64,000 nucleotides of DNA, taken from positions 161,090,839 to 161,154,838 of the forward strand of contig NC_080672.1 in the NCBI RefSeq assembly GCF_030247195.1. The letters are read 5' to 3'. A program made the translations under genes and the position numbers. Below are positions 10,860 through 23,745 of the stretch, piece by piece (position 1 is the first letter of the stretch; each line of letters begins with the position of its first letter). The DNA is from Topomyia yanbarensis. Its lineage: Eukaryota; Arthropoda; Insecta; Diptera; Culicidae. Below the pieces are notes generated by a model. It saw only the letters and a program-made list of their open reading frames with translations. It made no database searches and was not told where the DNA came from.

Positions 10860-11372
10860 GTTTTGTTCGCCAGATTGCGAGACGCTATACGCGTTGATGA
10901 CGTGTGAAAGTGAGACCAGTTCGTTAATTGTGAGTCGACAGTTGATACGTCGGAGGCGTGGTCAACGGCATCCTAGATAAAAGGTGTTTCGACAGCAAAC
11001 CGCGGGTGGACACATTTGCCTACCGCGGTAAGAGAATTCGAGTGATCGCGCCTGTGGTATTGGTGTCGTCAGGCAACTGTGTCACAGGTAGACCCATTTG
11101 CTCTATTTGTCTACCGCAGAAGCGGCACGACGACGATGAAGGACAGCAAGTGGCACCGACAGTTGGGGTTTCAATAGCAACCCACATTTGTCTACCGCGG
11201 TGGTGGAAACGGAGAGAGCGCGCTTGTGGTAGTGGTACCGCAGCTCAAAGGGAAGAGATTGGAAGTGTCACAGGTAGGCCCATTTGTCTACCAAAGAAGC
11301 AACGCGACAAAGAGGGACAGCAAGAGACACCGAAAAGTGTCACCTTGTTAAACAACGGGGCCTACAAATAAC
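10860..11372 (+). repeat. GC-rich block with degenerate repeats and a 137-residue open frame
   Basis: A GC-rich island in AT-rich intron DNA. The word CATTTGTCTACCGCGGT or a variant recurs at about 11013, 11108, 11182 and 11281, and CACAGGTAG at 11082 and 11271, indicating tandem duplication with divergence. An open frame from ATG at 10958 to 11371 encodes a basic, Cys/Arg-containing peptide. That peptide itself carries the duplicated phrase VTGRPIC...CLPKK. It has no recognised domain. It could be a retroelement untranslated leader or LTR fragment, or an orphan frame that stays open by chance because of the repeat. Confidence 0.45.
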
Positions 11373-11553
11373 AAAATGCTGTGAATGTAAACACTATCCA
11401 AACTACTCTTCGTTGACCTAATATGCAGAATGCAGAGCAAACTAGCCGATTGTCGCATTTAATAAAACTACAAAGTTTAAATTAATTACGAAAAATAACT
11501 ACTACAAATCATTTTAACCAAATGTGAACAATCGATCAAAACACTGGTCGCTG

Positions 11554-12424
11554 CACAGAGGAGTAACTGAGGTCAAATCCTGGCTAAAATTATTTGTTGT
11601 TACTATTGCTTTTATTATGCCTTAATATGAACAAAAATAGACAATAACAAGTTTTTGGAATAATTTGGCAACTATCCACCTACCAGTACAGAGGTCAATT
11701 TTCTAAATCCTTTCGAATACTAGTAATTTCGAGGTGATCGTTGTGAATACATTCGTTTTTCCAGTTGCACAAACAGTTGATCAGTGGAAAAGGGAGAAGA
11801 AAAGGGACGCTTGAGCATATTTTCATAGAGATACATTTTGAAAAACATAGTACTTGGCCCTACAGCATTTCGGTGAACCTCCAATTACTAAAAATTTCAA
11901 CATTTTCAAATCGCTTGGAATTTGTGGATCGGACAAGATCGGAAGAGTTCTTATGTTTTTCGGATAGCTGGAATCTGGTTTTGCAATACTGCTTCAGAAA
12001 CTTTGCCGGATCTCGCCGTATAATGTAACTTTTTATCATACAGGTTTGGAATAAAATGTTCGAAAAACGTATTTTTTAAAGTTAGTTGAATGCACACCAA
12101 TACTAATACTTTCAGTTAGTTTTAGGCTGAAGTTATACAAATGGTTGTGTTCAACTACGTTTGCAATAATAATGTCTTACTTAATACAGTCATCATTACT
12201 AGAAAGCGATATTGCTGGATATATAATTAAAATGATTAAAAAACCCCTTAAAATATTAACATTTTACATCCATGCAAAAAATCTTTAACAATTTTTGAAA
12301 TACTTCTAATTTTGCCACGTTATTCAGCAGGCTTTTTGGTATGTAAAAAAATATAACGAAATAGAAAATCAAAAAAAAATATTTTGGTTATTGGCCAGGA
12401 ATTTGTTCTAGTTACTCCTCTGTG
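11554..12424. mobile_element. 871-bp element with CACAGAGGAGTAACT ends
   Basis: Terminal inverted repeats begin CACAGAGGAGTAACT and extend imperfectly for about 35 bp (CCTGGC is shared). The flanks CGCTG (11549-11553) and CGCTG (12425-12429) form a candidate 5-bp target duplication. A short open frame at 11765-12028 has no recognised domain. It is probably a non-autonomous DNA transposon. Confidence 0.65.
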
Positions 12425-12429
12425 CGCTG

Positions 12430-12615
12430 TGTAAAATTTACCCAACAAGCAAAAACACCAGCTATAATTCCACCCGCAGCAAACGTCAAAATGGCCAGGA
12501 AGTGGAAATCGTGAATTGGACTATTGGGCTCGCAGAAGATATTCAATGTGCTTGCGGAGAGGGTTACCAAGCCGTTGAACTTGCTTCCACTAAATATCGT
12601 GAAGCTAGATCCCAA
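12430..12615 (-). pseudogene. exon-like frame with a membrane segment, unrecognised
   Basis: A minus-strand frame of about 60 codons reads smoothly and contains a hydrophobic stretch (FLAILTFAAGGIIAGVFACW) followed at once by a donor-like GGGTAAAT. This looks more like a coding exon than the surrounding DNA. Its 3' side is cut by the element at 11554-12424. I do not recognise the family. It could be a captured exon, a gene relic, or chance. Confidence 0.3.
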
Positions 12616-12689
12616 TTAATAGATTCCTTACGACAGGCCCGTGCGCAGAAAATTCTCAAGGGGGGGATTTGATTTTTTAACCTTAATTT

Positions 12690-12800
12690 TAAAAGAAACG
12701 TATAGAAACCCTCAAACTTTGAAGATTTTTTCAGAGGCCTGGACCTAGTCTTGTGAACCAAAACGACTCTGCTCAACAAATTGGGTAAATGTTTGTTATC
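12690..12800 (+). repeat. family B dispersed repeat fragment
   Basis: Matches the start of 15998-16200: GAAACGTATAGAAACCCTCA, ACTTTGAAGATTTTTTC, AGGCCTGG and CAACAAATTGGGTAAATGT. The GGCCC hairpin is degraded. Confidence 0.55.
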
Positions 12801-12984
12801 GAGAAGGAGTCATTAAAAGACACCGCTGCATAGTGGTCGGAAACTCTAGAAACGTGAACTTAATTCACTAGAGGCCAAACCATCGAATATATTCACAGGG
12901 TATCTTTGGACGAATTGTTCGTAAGAATATTTCCCACAACCTGATAAAAATTAAAATTAGGCATGGCTTTCCACGATCAAATTA

Positions 12985-13803
12985 AAAAAAATTAACTTTT
13001 TATGCTGACGAGGTAAAAAGTTGGTGTCTTCGACAAAGTTTTAGAAATGCTCGTAATAAAGAATTTTGTTGAACTAATTGAATTTGTAGGATTTAATGTT
13101 ATCGATTTGTAAAGCATTTTGTATGGCAACGCCCTCAAATTTAGTTTTTTTAAAATAACTATTTCCACTGTGACTTTTCGTGCGAACCTTGCTCCAGACA
13201 AATGTGGAGGCATTAAAACCACACAATATTGTTGAAGACTGTAAGTAAAAATACCCAAGTAAAAAAACATTACAAAATCAGCTTAAAACCTTCTTACCTT
13301 TATTATGCGTAGTCCGGACATTGAAAATAGTGCTCATCCATTTTGGTTTGCACCTTTCTCTCTTATACGCAGTTGAACATGGTGTAAAAAAAATTAAAAT
13401 TCTTCAATAACTCTAAAACGAATGAGTATTTTTACAAGAGGTGTGCACCGCGCCTCCGATTTCAGGTACAATTTTTATATGCAGTGTTCAACAATATTTT
13501 AACATGCAGTCTTCAACAATAATCTAATCTTTACATGTAGTATTCAACAATATTATGTGGTTTTAATACCTCAACATTTGTCTGGAACATCGTTTGCACG
13601 AAAAGTCACAGCGAAAAAAGCTAAATTTGAGGAGTTTGCCTTAGAAAACGCTTTATAAATCGATAACATGTTATAAATCGATAACATTTTTAACAGCTTG
13701 CAGGACAAGCTCAAGTTGTTGAGCAAAATTCTTCATTATGAGCATTCCTAAAACTTTGTCGAAGACACCATCTTTCTTCCTCGACAGAATAAAAAGTTAA
13801 AAG
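12985..13803. mobile_element. foldback element, about 280-bp arms
   Basis: The left arm (12985-13270) and right arm (13550-13803) are reverse complements with scattered changes. Shared words include TTAACTTTTTAT, GTGTCTTCGACAAAGTTTTA and AGACAAATGTGGAGG-like. The spacer between them holds degenerate repeats of TTCAACAATATT. There is no coding capacity. Confidence 0.65.
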
Positions 13804-14790
13804 AAAGGATTTACTCGAATTCACCCTTGTTCGTCTGCTAGACAAAATCGCGTCAAAAGTTTATAAAATCTGGGGTAGACAAAAGCGAGGGCAGACTGAA
13901 TCGGATCTTCAATGCGTTATAATATTCAAAGAAGTTTCTTGTGAACGACTTTGTTTCTACTTCCTTGGATTCGGTTTGGTTGGGGTTTGGTGAAAATCTT
14001 TCTGTCCAATTGGCATAATACCGAAACCGTCATCTTTGAAGTTTTAAAATTATGGAGAATCAATTTTTTTAAATATCAATAGAGTTCGCGTCTTTAGTGA
14101 ATTTGTTGAGACAATCATTTAAAACATCTTTAGTACAGTCATGAATACTATGTGTAGGGAGTATATCGAGTTATAAAACGATATTTACGAAATGTAACTA
14201 AATCCATTTTTTCTAAAACAACTTTGGAGTGTGCAAGTTGTTTCCAAAATGTATGGAAACGTGTGTGGAAAGTTTCTAAACGAAATGATTTTATGAAACT
14301 TTGCTGAAGTAGCGAAATGGCTTTCTGTTAAGCGAAAAAAGTTATTGGGTGAAATTAAAGTATATGTCGAAATACCCCCTTAAAAAGTGTGTTTTCACTG
14401 TACTTTTTTATTTGATGTTTTACAATTTCAATGTTCTAGAAATTTGTAGATGCTTTCAAAATACACCTTTTTGTGGAAAAAACCAACTCGCTGTCTCTTT
14501 GTTTTTAGGATGTATGCCTGTTTTTTTGGTTATTTTGGGCTAACTTTAAGGGGCTATGGTTTGTAGAGTAGCAGGTAGTAGAAGCTAAATTTATTTATTT
14601 GTTGTTCAGCAAGAAATGCCCTATTGATGCATATATAAATCATAGGGCGATCTAAAGGGATCTTTGGAATAACGTGGGGTAAAATAGACTAGCGTTTCAA
14701 TAAATTATTTGTATTATGAAGCATGAAAAATAAACCATTTTGCGAAATTAACAAACATTTGAAAAATTATAATCCATTCTATATATTCTA
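13804..14790. other. unclassified intron DNA
   Basis: AT-rich intron sequence with no gene, no strong repeat and no domain in any frame. The small plus-strand frame 14349-14543 is hydrophobic but has no signals. Confidence 0.4.
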
Positions 14791-14796
14791 ACATTA

Positions 14797-14963
14797 TTAT
14801 TAACATGCTCATAAGTCATCAGTGTCCTTCCAATCATCTTCTTCACTATTGGATGAACAGGGTATTTCGTTGCTTAGAACACTTGGTTGCATTAATACCT
14901 TGCTCATCCAATGACGAAGAAGATGATTGGCAGGGTAAAAATGACTTATGAGCATGTTAATAA
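14797..14963. mobile_element. 167-bp hairpin MITE
   Basis: A near-complete palindrome: TTATTAACATGCTCATAAGT at the left end is mirrored at 14943-14963, and inner arms (CCAATCATCTTCTTC with GAAGAAGATGATTGG) also pair. It is non-coding. Confidence 0.7.
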
Positions 14964-14964
14964 C

Positions 14965-15570
14965 AAAAAAAATTAACAATTTTTTATACACCCTTCCCGT
15001 AAACATAATTTACTATTTGACCTCCGACAATAGTAAAATTATAAATTCTAGTACAACACCATTCTCTCTGTTATACTGTTAATCTAATCGATTATTTCAA
15101 TTAATCCATTATCTCTTGGCATTAATCGATTACAATTAGCAACTTTGTGAAATATAATCGATTCACTCAGCGCTTTACAAAGGGTAAGCCCATGCTCTCT
15201 AAATTAAATATTTGGGTTTGCAACGACATATGAAATATTATTTTCAAATAAAATTTTCCATGATTCATTTTTTTCATAAAACTTTTATTTGACACGGCAT
15301 TTGCCAAAGATTTTTACGCCGGGGTTTCTTTTTCACATAATATGTTACAAAACTATCACGTTATAGTAAAAATTCACTTCCTAAAACTAAAGTTCTAGTT
15401 TTGAAATTTTCAGTTTTATATTATAGAACTGTCACCATTATGAATCTAGAACTGTACTACAGAAGTTCTAAACGCTTTTCAAATGAAGCAACAAAGAAAA
15501 CGGCTGCGAATACCAGTTTTAATGTTTGAAATAAAAAAACAAAACGTGATTGTTTTCGTTCCAGTTTTAC
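14965..15570. other. unclassified intron DNA with TAATCGATT words
   Basis: No gene is visible. TAATCGATTA-type words recur three times at 15088-15165, and AGTTCTA/TAGAACT words recur at 15400-15470, hinting at a small eroded inverted repeat. Confidence 0.35.
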
Positions 15571-15838
15571 CACAGAGAACAGACATTTAAGCTAGAACAA
15601 ACTTTCCCGAAAAACCTGTGTAAACATTTAAACGAAAATACGTTGAAAATCATCATCGCATACAGGTTTGCATGCGTGAATCACCATTGTATCCAAGTTT
15701 GCACACCAGTCCGGTATAGCGATTGCTGGCCGATCGAAGCGTCGGCCAGTGGTAAGTTGCTACTTGCTGTTGTCATTTCAAAGCGACAGTTTTATTTCTT
15801 ACACAAGTTGAAAACTTTACTTGTATGTCAGTTCTTAC
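15571..15838 (+). mobile_element. 268-bp MITE, GAGAACAGACAT family, copy 1
   Basis: The ends GAGAACAGACAT and ATGTCAGTTCT form an imperfect inverted repeat. The whole unit matches the reverse complement of 27132-27398 closely, with shared GCGATTGCTGGCCGATCGAA and TTGCTACTTGCTGTTGTCAT. Open frames through it are by-products. Confidence 0.65.
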
Positions 15839-15997
15839 TGGTTTTACTTTGAACCTCCTATATATGTCCTACAGAACTTGTATAACATTAAATACTAATA
15901 CTCGCATACTTGGGGTAAAAACTAATCGATGTTTTCTGTTCGTCGGATGCCTTTACATTTAGAATGGCTACCAAAGATCGCTTAAGTTTAACCTTTT

Positions 15998-16440
15998 ACA
16001 TTTCTTACAAAAGAAATGTATAGGATTCGCTCAAACTTTGAAAATTTTTTCCTAGGCCCGGAGGGCCGAGTCTCAAATACCAATCGACTTAGGTCGACAA
16101 ATTGGGACAATGTCTGTATGTATGTATGTCATATAATTATCTCAGCAATGGCTGAACCGATTTTAATGAGACTAGTTTCAAATGAAAGGCCTAACAGACA
16201 AAGGCGACATTTTTACTCTATTATTTTTGTTTTTAGATATGTTGTTTACTTTCTAAGATATGGGTGATTTTGTCAAAACAGAACATGTTTTAAGCAAATA
16301 ACTTTTGAGCAAAGCGATCACGTCGCACAAAAGAAATAGAAAGCTTATAAAAATACCTTTTTAAGAAGCTATAGATTGTCAAAATCCGTTCACGAGCGGC
16401 GAAGATAATAAACATTTTGTATTTTTATGCCTCGCTTACC
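15998..16440 (+). repeat. family B dispersed repeat, head
   Basis: It begins with a hairpin (TACATTTCTT with AAGAAATGTA, 15998-16021). Then follow AGGCCCGGAGGGCCGAGT, a TATG microsatellite and ATGGCTGAACCGATTTTAAT with CAAATGAAAGG. These are the same building blocks as family A with a different hairpin word. Confidence 0.7.
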
Positions 16441-17700
16441 AATTTCTACTAACTAAAAATGATACCATTACTTACAGGTTATTACCTTACTTGTGTTTTA
16501 GGGGCTAAACTAAACTAATTTTGAATATCGGGGCACGGAAACACATCTACGTGATTCAAGGAACTCGATTCTGAAAACAATTACCTCAATTATGAATGAA
16601 CTATTCCTCAAAAGCTAATATGTAAGTTTTCTACAAATAAAAAATAATGTGTGAGTTAACTTCACAGTGAAATTTGATCTAGAGTATTTAGATGTATTTA
16701 TCCCTTAGATTAGGCGTTGCGTTCAACCGTGAGGTAGATGTTGTAGGGTATGTTAATTCACAGATCCACCTTTTAGTGAGATGAAATATTTCTCATTTAA
16801 TTATACTCGTAGCATCACCGAGAGCAACTGTATTTTTAAATCCCAAAATTGTAGCGAAAATACAAATTATTTTGCAAGATTTTGGTTATACTGCTCATGG
16901 CCTTAAAATTACTAGTTGAATAATTTATAATAAGAGTGTAAAGAAATAAATATATCGCAAAATACACCTATAAAAATTAAGGTCACGGCACTAAATACCA
17001 TTTGGCATTTCTGAAACGCCCCCTCCCTCCCATCTCTTTCTCTATCTCAGCTTCTTACCGATCTCTCGGCTTAACCGATTTCTGTTAAAATTTATTCAAA
17101 GTAGTCATTCGTTATGGAGCGTGTTTGTGTGCTATTGGTTGGGGTTTGCCGAAAGATGGCGCTTCGGAGTAAATTGTGCTCTTATTCTTTTTCTTTGAAA
17201 GTCGCAGCTACGCGCGATGGGTATTAGCTAGTACACTATAATTAAGGAAATTGATGGCTATCTCAGAAAAAAATATTTAACCTAACTGGGTAATATGGAT
17301 GTTTGAAGATTTGAAATTTTGAAAAGAGATATGACACGTGCGTAATTTAAACTCTTCGTATCTCTATTGAATTTTGAATTCCAAACGTGCTCAAATATGT
17401 CATGTGAAAAGTAAAATACCTTTTTTGTGATGATATTATTGAAAATACATATTCATTGTATTGTTATGAACTATTATGCAGAATAACGGATCAAAATAAA
17501 AAAAATATCCACGAATTAGATCCGGGAACACAAGTTTCCCAAAGACCCCATTCTCTATTTTCATGACCATCATGACTAAAAGCATATTTTTTCAGAAAAT
17601 TAAGACTTGTAATTGCATGCATGTTCATCCATCAAAAGCAGTTTTTATGTCCAGTGACACTTTTAATGGCCACTTGCGTTTTCAACAATTTAAATACTTA
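16440..17700. other. unclassified intron DNA
   Basis: No gene is visible. A minus-orientation family B/A-type tail lies at about 16750-16795 (GATCCACCTTTTAGTGAGATG). CT-rich sequence lies at 17025-17080. The rest is AT-rich. Confidence 0.4.
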
Positions 17701-17719
17701 TCCTGATACACTAAAGTTT

Positions 17720-17880
17720 TTCTATGCGGTTTTTTATGCGGCTTTTTTATTCGGATTTTCCAAGTTATGTGGTTATTTTATGCGGATTATCAAAGTTATG
17801 CGTTTTTTATGCGGATTTTCAAAGTTATGCGGTTTTTATGCGGATTTTCAAAAATATGCGGTTTTTTATGCGGCATAAAA
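17720..17880 (+). repeat. 30-bp minisatellite (TTATGCGGATTTTCAAAG)
   Basis: About five degenerate units of roughly 30 bp, each with TTATGCGG followed by a T-run and TTTTCAAAGT. Open frames over it come from the repeat. Confidence 0.75.
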
Positions 17881-18063
17881 AAACTTCAGTATACTTTGAA
17901 CCAGTTCTTTTTCATAGTATTGGTTTTTTGTAGGACTCCATATTTGCTGAGAATTCCGAACGAAATAATATGCAAGCTATAAGGATGACTGGAAAGAGAG
18001 TGCATTGCAATCAATTGAATGCATGGTTTTTATGCTATGGACAAAAACATAATCATCAACATG

Positions 18064-18460
18064 CTTGTCCTCCATCTTGTAAATAGAATTGTATCCCTAG
18101 TTTTAAGATATCTGTGAAATTTCTCATAAATATTTGTTCCCCCTTTTGTGTACTAAACTATATTGTTAGTTTTAAGATAACTGTACAATATTTCGTAAAA
18201 TACTATTACTCCCCTTCTTGTATATCAAACTGAGTCCCTTGTTTTAAAACTTTTCATAAAAAAATCTTTTGGCCTTCTCTTGTATATTGAATCTTATTTC
18301 TAGTCTTAAGATAGCTGTAAACATTTTCTTTTGTAAAAAAAAATATTTCGACATTGTAACCTCCTAGTTTTCAGATATCCAAAATGTAAAAACAAAAGAA
18401 TTGGGCACCGCCAAGCTAACGCATTTGTGCCTATCAAATAAACGAAACGAATAAAAAAAA
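18064..18460 (+). mobile_element. LINE 3' untranslated fragment (Juan-like)
   Basis: It is bounded by a 15-bp duplication with one mismatch (18049-18063 ATAATCATCAACATG; 18461-18475 ATAATCACCAACATG) and ends in an A-run. Inside are about four degenerate 75-bp repeats with TAGTTTTAAGATA and a terminal CACCGCCAAGCTAACGCATT. It is a typical 5'-truncated retroposon. The family name is a resemblance only. Confidence 0.7.
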
Positions 18461-18772
18461 ATAATCACCAACATGGACGAGACACTTCACACTATTTACT
18501 TCAATGCAACTGAAAATTTTGAAATATCTCCCTGTTTCATTCACGAATCGCATTTTCCCTCTGTCGCTGTTTAAGAGAATTGAATGCACATGTGAACTTG
18601 TCTCACTTTACTATTTCCAATTACGCGTATTTACGTATTAAGTCTTTTTCTCAGTAATATGTGACCAAAAAGACAACTTCGAATTCCAAAATAAATTGAA
18701 CTTTCCAGGTTCCTGATAACTAATTAAGGTCCACTAATAAAAACACCAGATAATCCCAAATTCCCAATTCAT

Positions 18773-21700
18773 TTTATCCATTTAATTCAATTGATCCATT
18801 TGATTCACTTGATTCATTCGTTTCATTTGATTCATTTGATTGATTTGATTCATTTGATTCATTTGATTCATTTGATTCATTTGATTCATTTGATTCATTT
18901 GATTCATTTGATTCATTTGATTCATTTGATTCATTTGATTCATTTGGTTAATTTGATTCATTTGATTCATTTGATTCATTTGATTCATTTGATTCATTTG
19001 ATTCATTTGATTCATTTGATTCATTTGATTCATTTGATTCATTTGATTTATTTGATTCACTTGATTCATTTGATTCATTTGATTCATTTGATTCATTTGA
19101 TTCATTTGATTCATTTGATTCATTTGATTCATTTGATTCATTTGATTCATTTGATTCATTTGATTCATTTGATTCATTTGATTCATTTGATTCATTTGAT
19201 TCATTTGATTCATTTGATTCATTTCATTCATTTGATTCATTTGATTCATTTGATTCATTTGATTCATTTGATTCATTTGATTCATTTGATTCATTTGATT
19301 CATTTGATTCATTTGATTCATTTGATTCATTTGATTCATTTGATTCATTTGATTCATTTGATTCATTTGATTCATTTGATTCATTTGATTCATTTGATTC
19401 ATTTGATTCATTTGATTCATTTGATTCATTTGATTCATTTGATTCATTTGATTCATTTGATTCATTTGATTCATTTGATTCATTTGATTCATTTGATTCA
19501 TTTGATTCATTTGATTCATTTGATTCATTTGATTCATTTGATTCATTTGATTCATTTGATTCATTTGATTCATTTGATTCATTTGATTCATTTGATTCAT
19601 TTGATTCATTTGATTCATTTGATTCATTTGATTCATTTGATTCATTTGATTCATTTGATTCATTTGATTCATTTGATTCATTTGATTCATTTGATTCATT
19701 TGATTCATTTGATTCATTTGATTCATTTGATTCATTTGATTCATTTGATTCATTTGATTCATTTGATTCATTTGATTCATTTGATTCATTTGATTCATTT
19801 GATTCATTTGATTCATTTGATTCATTTGATTCATTTGATTCATTTGATTCATTTGATTCATTTGATTCATTTGATTCATTTGATTCATTTGATTCATTTG
19901 ATTCATTTGATTCATTTGATTCATTTGATTCATTTGATTCATTTGATTCATTTGATTCATTTGATTCATTTGATTCATTTGATTCATTTGATTCATTTGA
20001 TTCATTTGATTCATTTGATTCATTTGATTCATTTGATTCATTTGATTCATTTGATTCATTTGATTCATTTGATTCATTTGATTCATTTGATTCATTTGAT
20101 TCATTTGATTCATTTGATTCATTTGATTCATTTGATTCATTTGATTCATTTGATTCATTTGATTCATTTGATTCATTTGATTCATTTGATTCATTTGATT
20201 CATTTGATTCATTTGATTCATTTGATTCATTTGATTCATTTGATTCATTTGATTCATTTGATTCATTTGATTCATTTGATTCATTTGATTCATTTGATTC
20301 ATTTGATTCATTTGATTCATTTGATTCATTTGATTCATTTGATTCATTTGATTCATTTGATTCATTTGATTCATTTGATTCATTTGATTCATTTGATTCA
20401 TTTGATTCATTTGGTTCATTTCATTCATTTCATTCATTTCATTCATTTCATTCATTTGATTCATTTCATTCATTTGATTCATTTGATTCATTTGATTCAT
20501 TTGGTTCATTTCATTCATTTCATTCATTTCATTCATTTCATTCATTTCATTCATTTCATTCATTTCATTCATTTGATTCATTTGATTCATTTGATTCATT
20601 TGATTCATTTGATTCATTTGATTCATTTGATTCATTTTATCCATTTAATTCAATTGATCCATTTGATTCATTTGATTCACTTGATTCATTCGTTTCATTT
20701 GATTCATTTGATTGATTTGATTCATTTGATTCATTTGATTCATTTGATTCATTTGATTCATTTGATTCATTTGATTCATTTGATTCATTTGATTCATTTG
20801 ATTCATTTGATTCATTTGGTTAATTTGATTCATTTGATTCATTTGATTCATTTGATTCATTTGATTCATTTGATTCATTTGATTCATTTGATTCATTTGA
20901 TTCATTTGATTCATTTGATTCATTTGATTCATTTGATTCATTTGATTCACTTGATTCATTTGATTCATTTGATTCATTTGATTCATTTGATTCATTTGAT
21001 TCATTTGATTCATTTGATTCATTTGATTCATTTGATTCATTTGATTCATTTGATTCATTTGATTCATTTGATTCATTTGATTCATTTGATTCATTTGATT
21101 CATTTAATTCATTTGATTCATTTGATTCATTTGATTCATTTGATTCATTTGATTCATTTGATTCATTTGATTCATTTGATTCATTGGATTCATTTGATTC
21201 ATTTGATTCATTTGATTCATTTGATTCATTTGATTCATTTGATTCATTTGATTCATTTGATTCATTTGATTCATTTGATTCATTTGATTCATTTGATTCA
21301 TTTGATTCATTTGATTCATTTGATTCATTTGATTCATTTGATTCATTTGATTCATTTGATTCATTTGATTCATTTGATTCATTTGATTCATTTGATTCAT
21401 TTGATTCATTTGATTCATTTGACTCATTTGATTCATTTGATTCATTTGATTCATTTGATTCATTTGATTCATTTGATTCATTTGATTCATTTGATTCATT
21501 TGATTCATTTGATTCATTTGATTCATTTGATTCATTTGATTTATTTGATTCATTTGATTCATTTGATTCATTTGATTCATTTGATTCATTTGATTCATTT
21601 GATTCATTTGATTCATTTGATTCATTTGATTCATTTGATTCATTTGATTCATTTGATTCATTTGATTCATTTGATTCATTTGATTCATTTGATTCATTTG

Positions 21701-23745
21701 ATTCATTTGATTCATTTGATTCATTTGATTCATTTGATTCATTTGATTCATTTGATTCATTTGATTCATTTGATTCATTTGATTCATTTGATTCATTTGA
21801 TTCATTTGATTCATTTGATTCATTTGATTCATTTGATTCATTTGATTCATTTGATTTATTTGATTCATTTGATTCATTTGATTCATTTGATTCATTTGAT
21901 TCATTTGATTCATTTGATTCATTTGATTCATTTGATTCATTTGATTCATTTGATTCATTTGATTCATTTGATTCATTTGATTCATTTGATTCATTTGATT
22001 CATTTGATTCATTTGATTCATTTGATTCATTTGATTCATTTGATTCATTTGATTCATTTGATTCATTTGATTCATTTGATTCATTTGATTCATTTGATTC
22101 ATTTGATTCATTTGATTCATTTGATTCATTTGATTCATTTGATTCATTTGATTCATTTGATTCATTTGATTCATTTGATTCATTTGATTCATTTGATTCA
22201 TTTGATTCATTTGATTCATTTGATTCATTTGATTCATTTGATTCATTTGATTCATTTGATTCATTTGATTCATTTGATTCATTTGATTCATTTGATTCAT
22301 TTGATTCATTTGATTCATTTGATTCATTTGATTCATTTGATTCATTTGATTCATTTGATTCATTTGATTCATTTGATTCATTTGATTCATTTGATTCATT
22401 TGATTCATTTGATTCATTTGATTCATTTGATTCATTTGATTCATTTGATTCATTTGATTCATTTGATTCATTTGATTCATTTGATTCATTTGATTCATTT
22501 GATTCATTTGATTCATTTGATTCATTTGATTCATTTGATTCATTTGATTCATTTGATTCATTTGATTCATTTGATTCATTTGATTCATTTGATTCATTTG
22601 ATTCATTTGATTCATTTGATTCATTTGATTCATTTGATTCATTTGATTCATTTGATTCATTTGATTCATTTGATTCATTTGATTCATTTGATTCATTTGA
22701 TTCATTTGATTCATTTGATTCATTTGATTCATTTGATTCATTTGATTTATTTGATTCATTTGATTCATTTGATTCATTTGATTCATTTGATTCATTTGAT
22801 TCATTTGATTCATTTGATTCATTTGATTCATTTGATTCATTTGATTCATTTGATTCATTTGATTCATTTGATTCATTTGATTCATTTGATTCATTTGATT
22901 CATTTGATTCATTTGATTCATTTGATTCATTTGATTCATTTGATTCATTTGATTCATTTGATTCATTTGATTCATTTGATTCATTTGATTCATTTGATTC
23001 ATTTGATTCATTTGATTCATTTGATTCATTTGATTCATTTGATTCATTTGATTCATTTGATTCATTTGATTCATTTGATTCATTTGATTCATTTGATTCA
23101 TTTGATTCATTTGATTCATTTGATTCATTTGATTCATTTGATTCATTTGATTCATTTGATTCATTTGATTCATTTGATTCATTTGATTCATTTGATTCAT
23201 TTGATTCATTTGATTCATTTGATTCATTTGATTCATTCGATTCATTTGATTCATTTGATTCATTTGATTCATTTGATTCATTTGATTCATTTGATTCATT
23301 TGATTCATTTGATTCATTTGATTCATTTGATTCATTTGATTCATTTGATTCATTTGATTCATTTGATTCATTTGATTCATTTGATTCATTTGATTCATTT
23401 GATTCATTTGATTCATTTGATTCATTTGATTCATTTGATTCATTTGGTTCATTTCATTCATTTCATTCATTTGATTCATTTGATTCATTTGATTCATTTG
23501 ATTCATTTGATTCATTTGATTCATTTGATTCGTTTGATTCATTTGATTCATTTTATTCATTTTATTCATTTTATTCATTTGATTAATTTCATTCATTTCA
23601 TTCATTTCATTCATTTCATTCATTTCATTCATTTCATTCATTTGATTCATTTGATTCATTTGATTTATTTGATTCATTTGATTCATTTGATTCATTTGAT
23701 TCATTTGATTCATTTGATTTATTTGGTTAATTTGATTCATTTTGT
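18773..23745. repeat. 5-kb array of a 9-bp minisatellite (TTTGATTCA)
   Basis: About 550 units of TTTGATTCA run almost without interruption. Variants (TTTCATTCA, TTTGGTTCA, TTTTATTCA, CTTGATTCA) cluster at block edges. Because 9 is a multiple of 3 and the unit has no stop codon in several frames, very long frames stay open (LIH, SFD and MNQ repeats). These are artefacts. The array lies within the chitin-binding gene's intron. Confidence 0.97.

Noticed and set aside
18773..23745. CRISPR-like array
   Set aside because: The repeats are contiguous, without unique spacers, in a eukaryotic intron.
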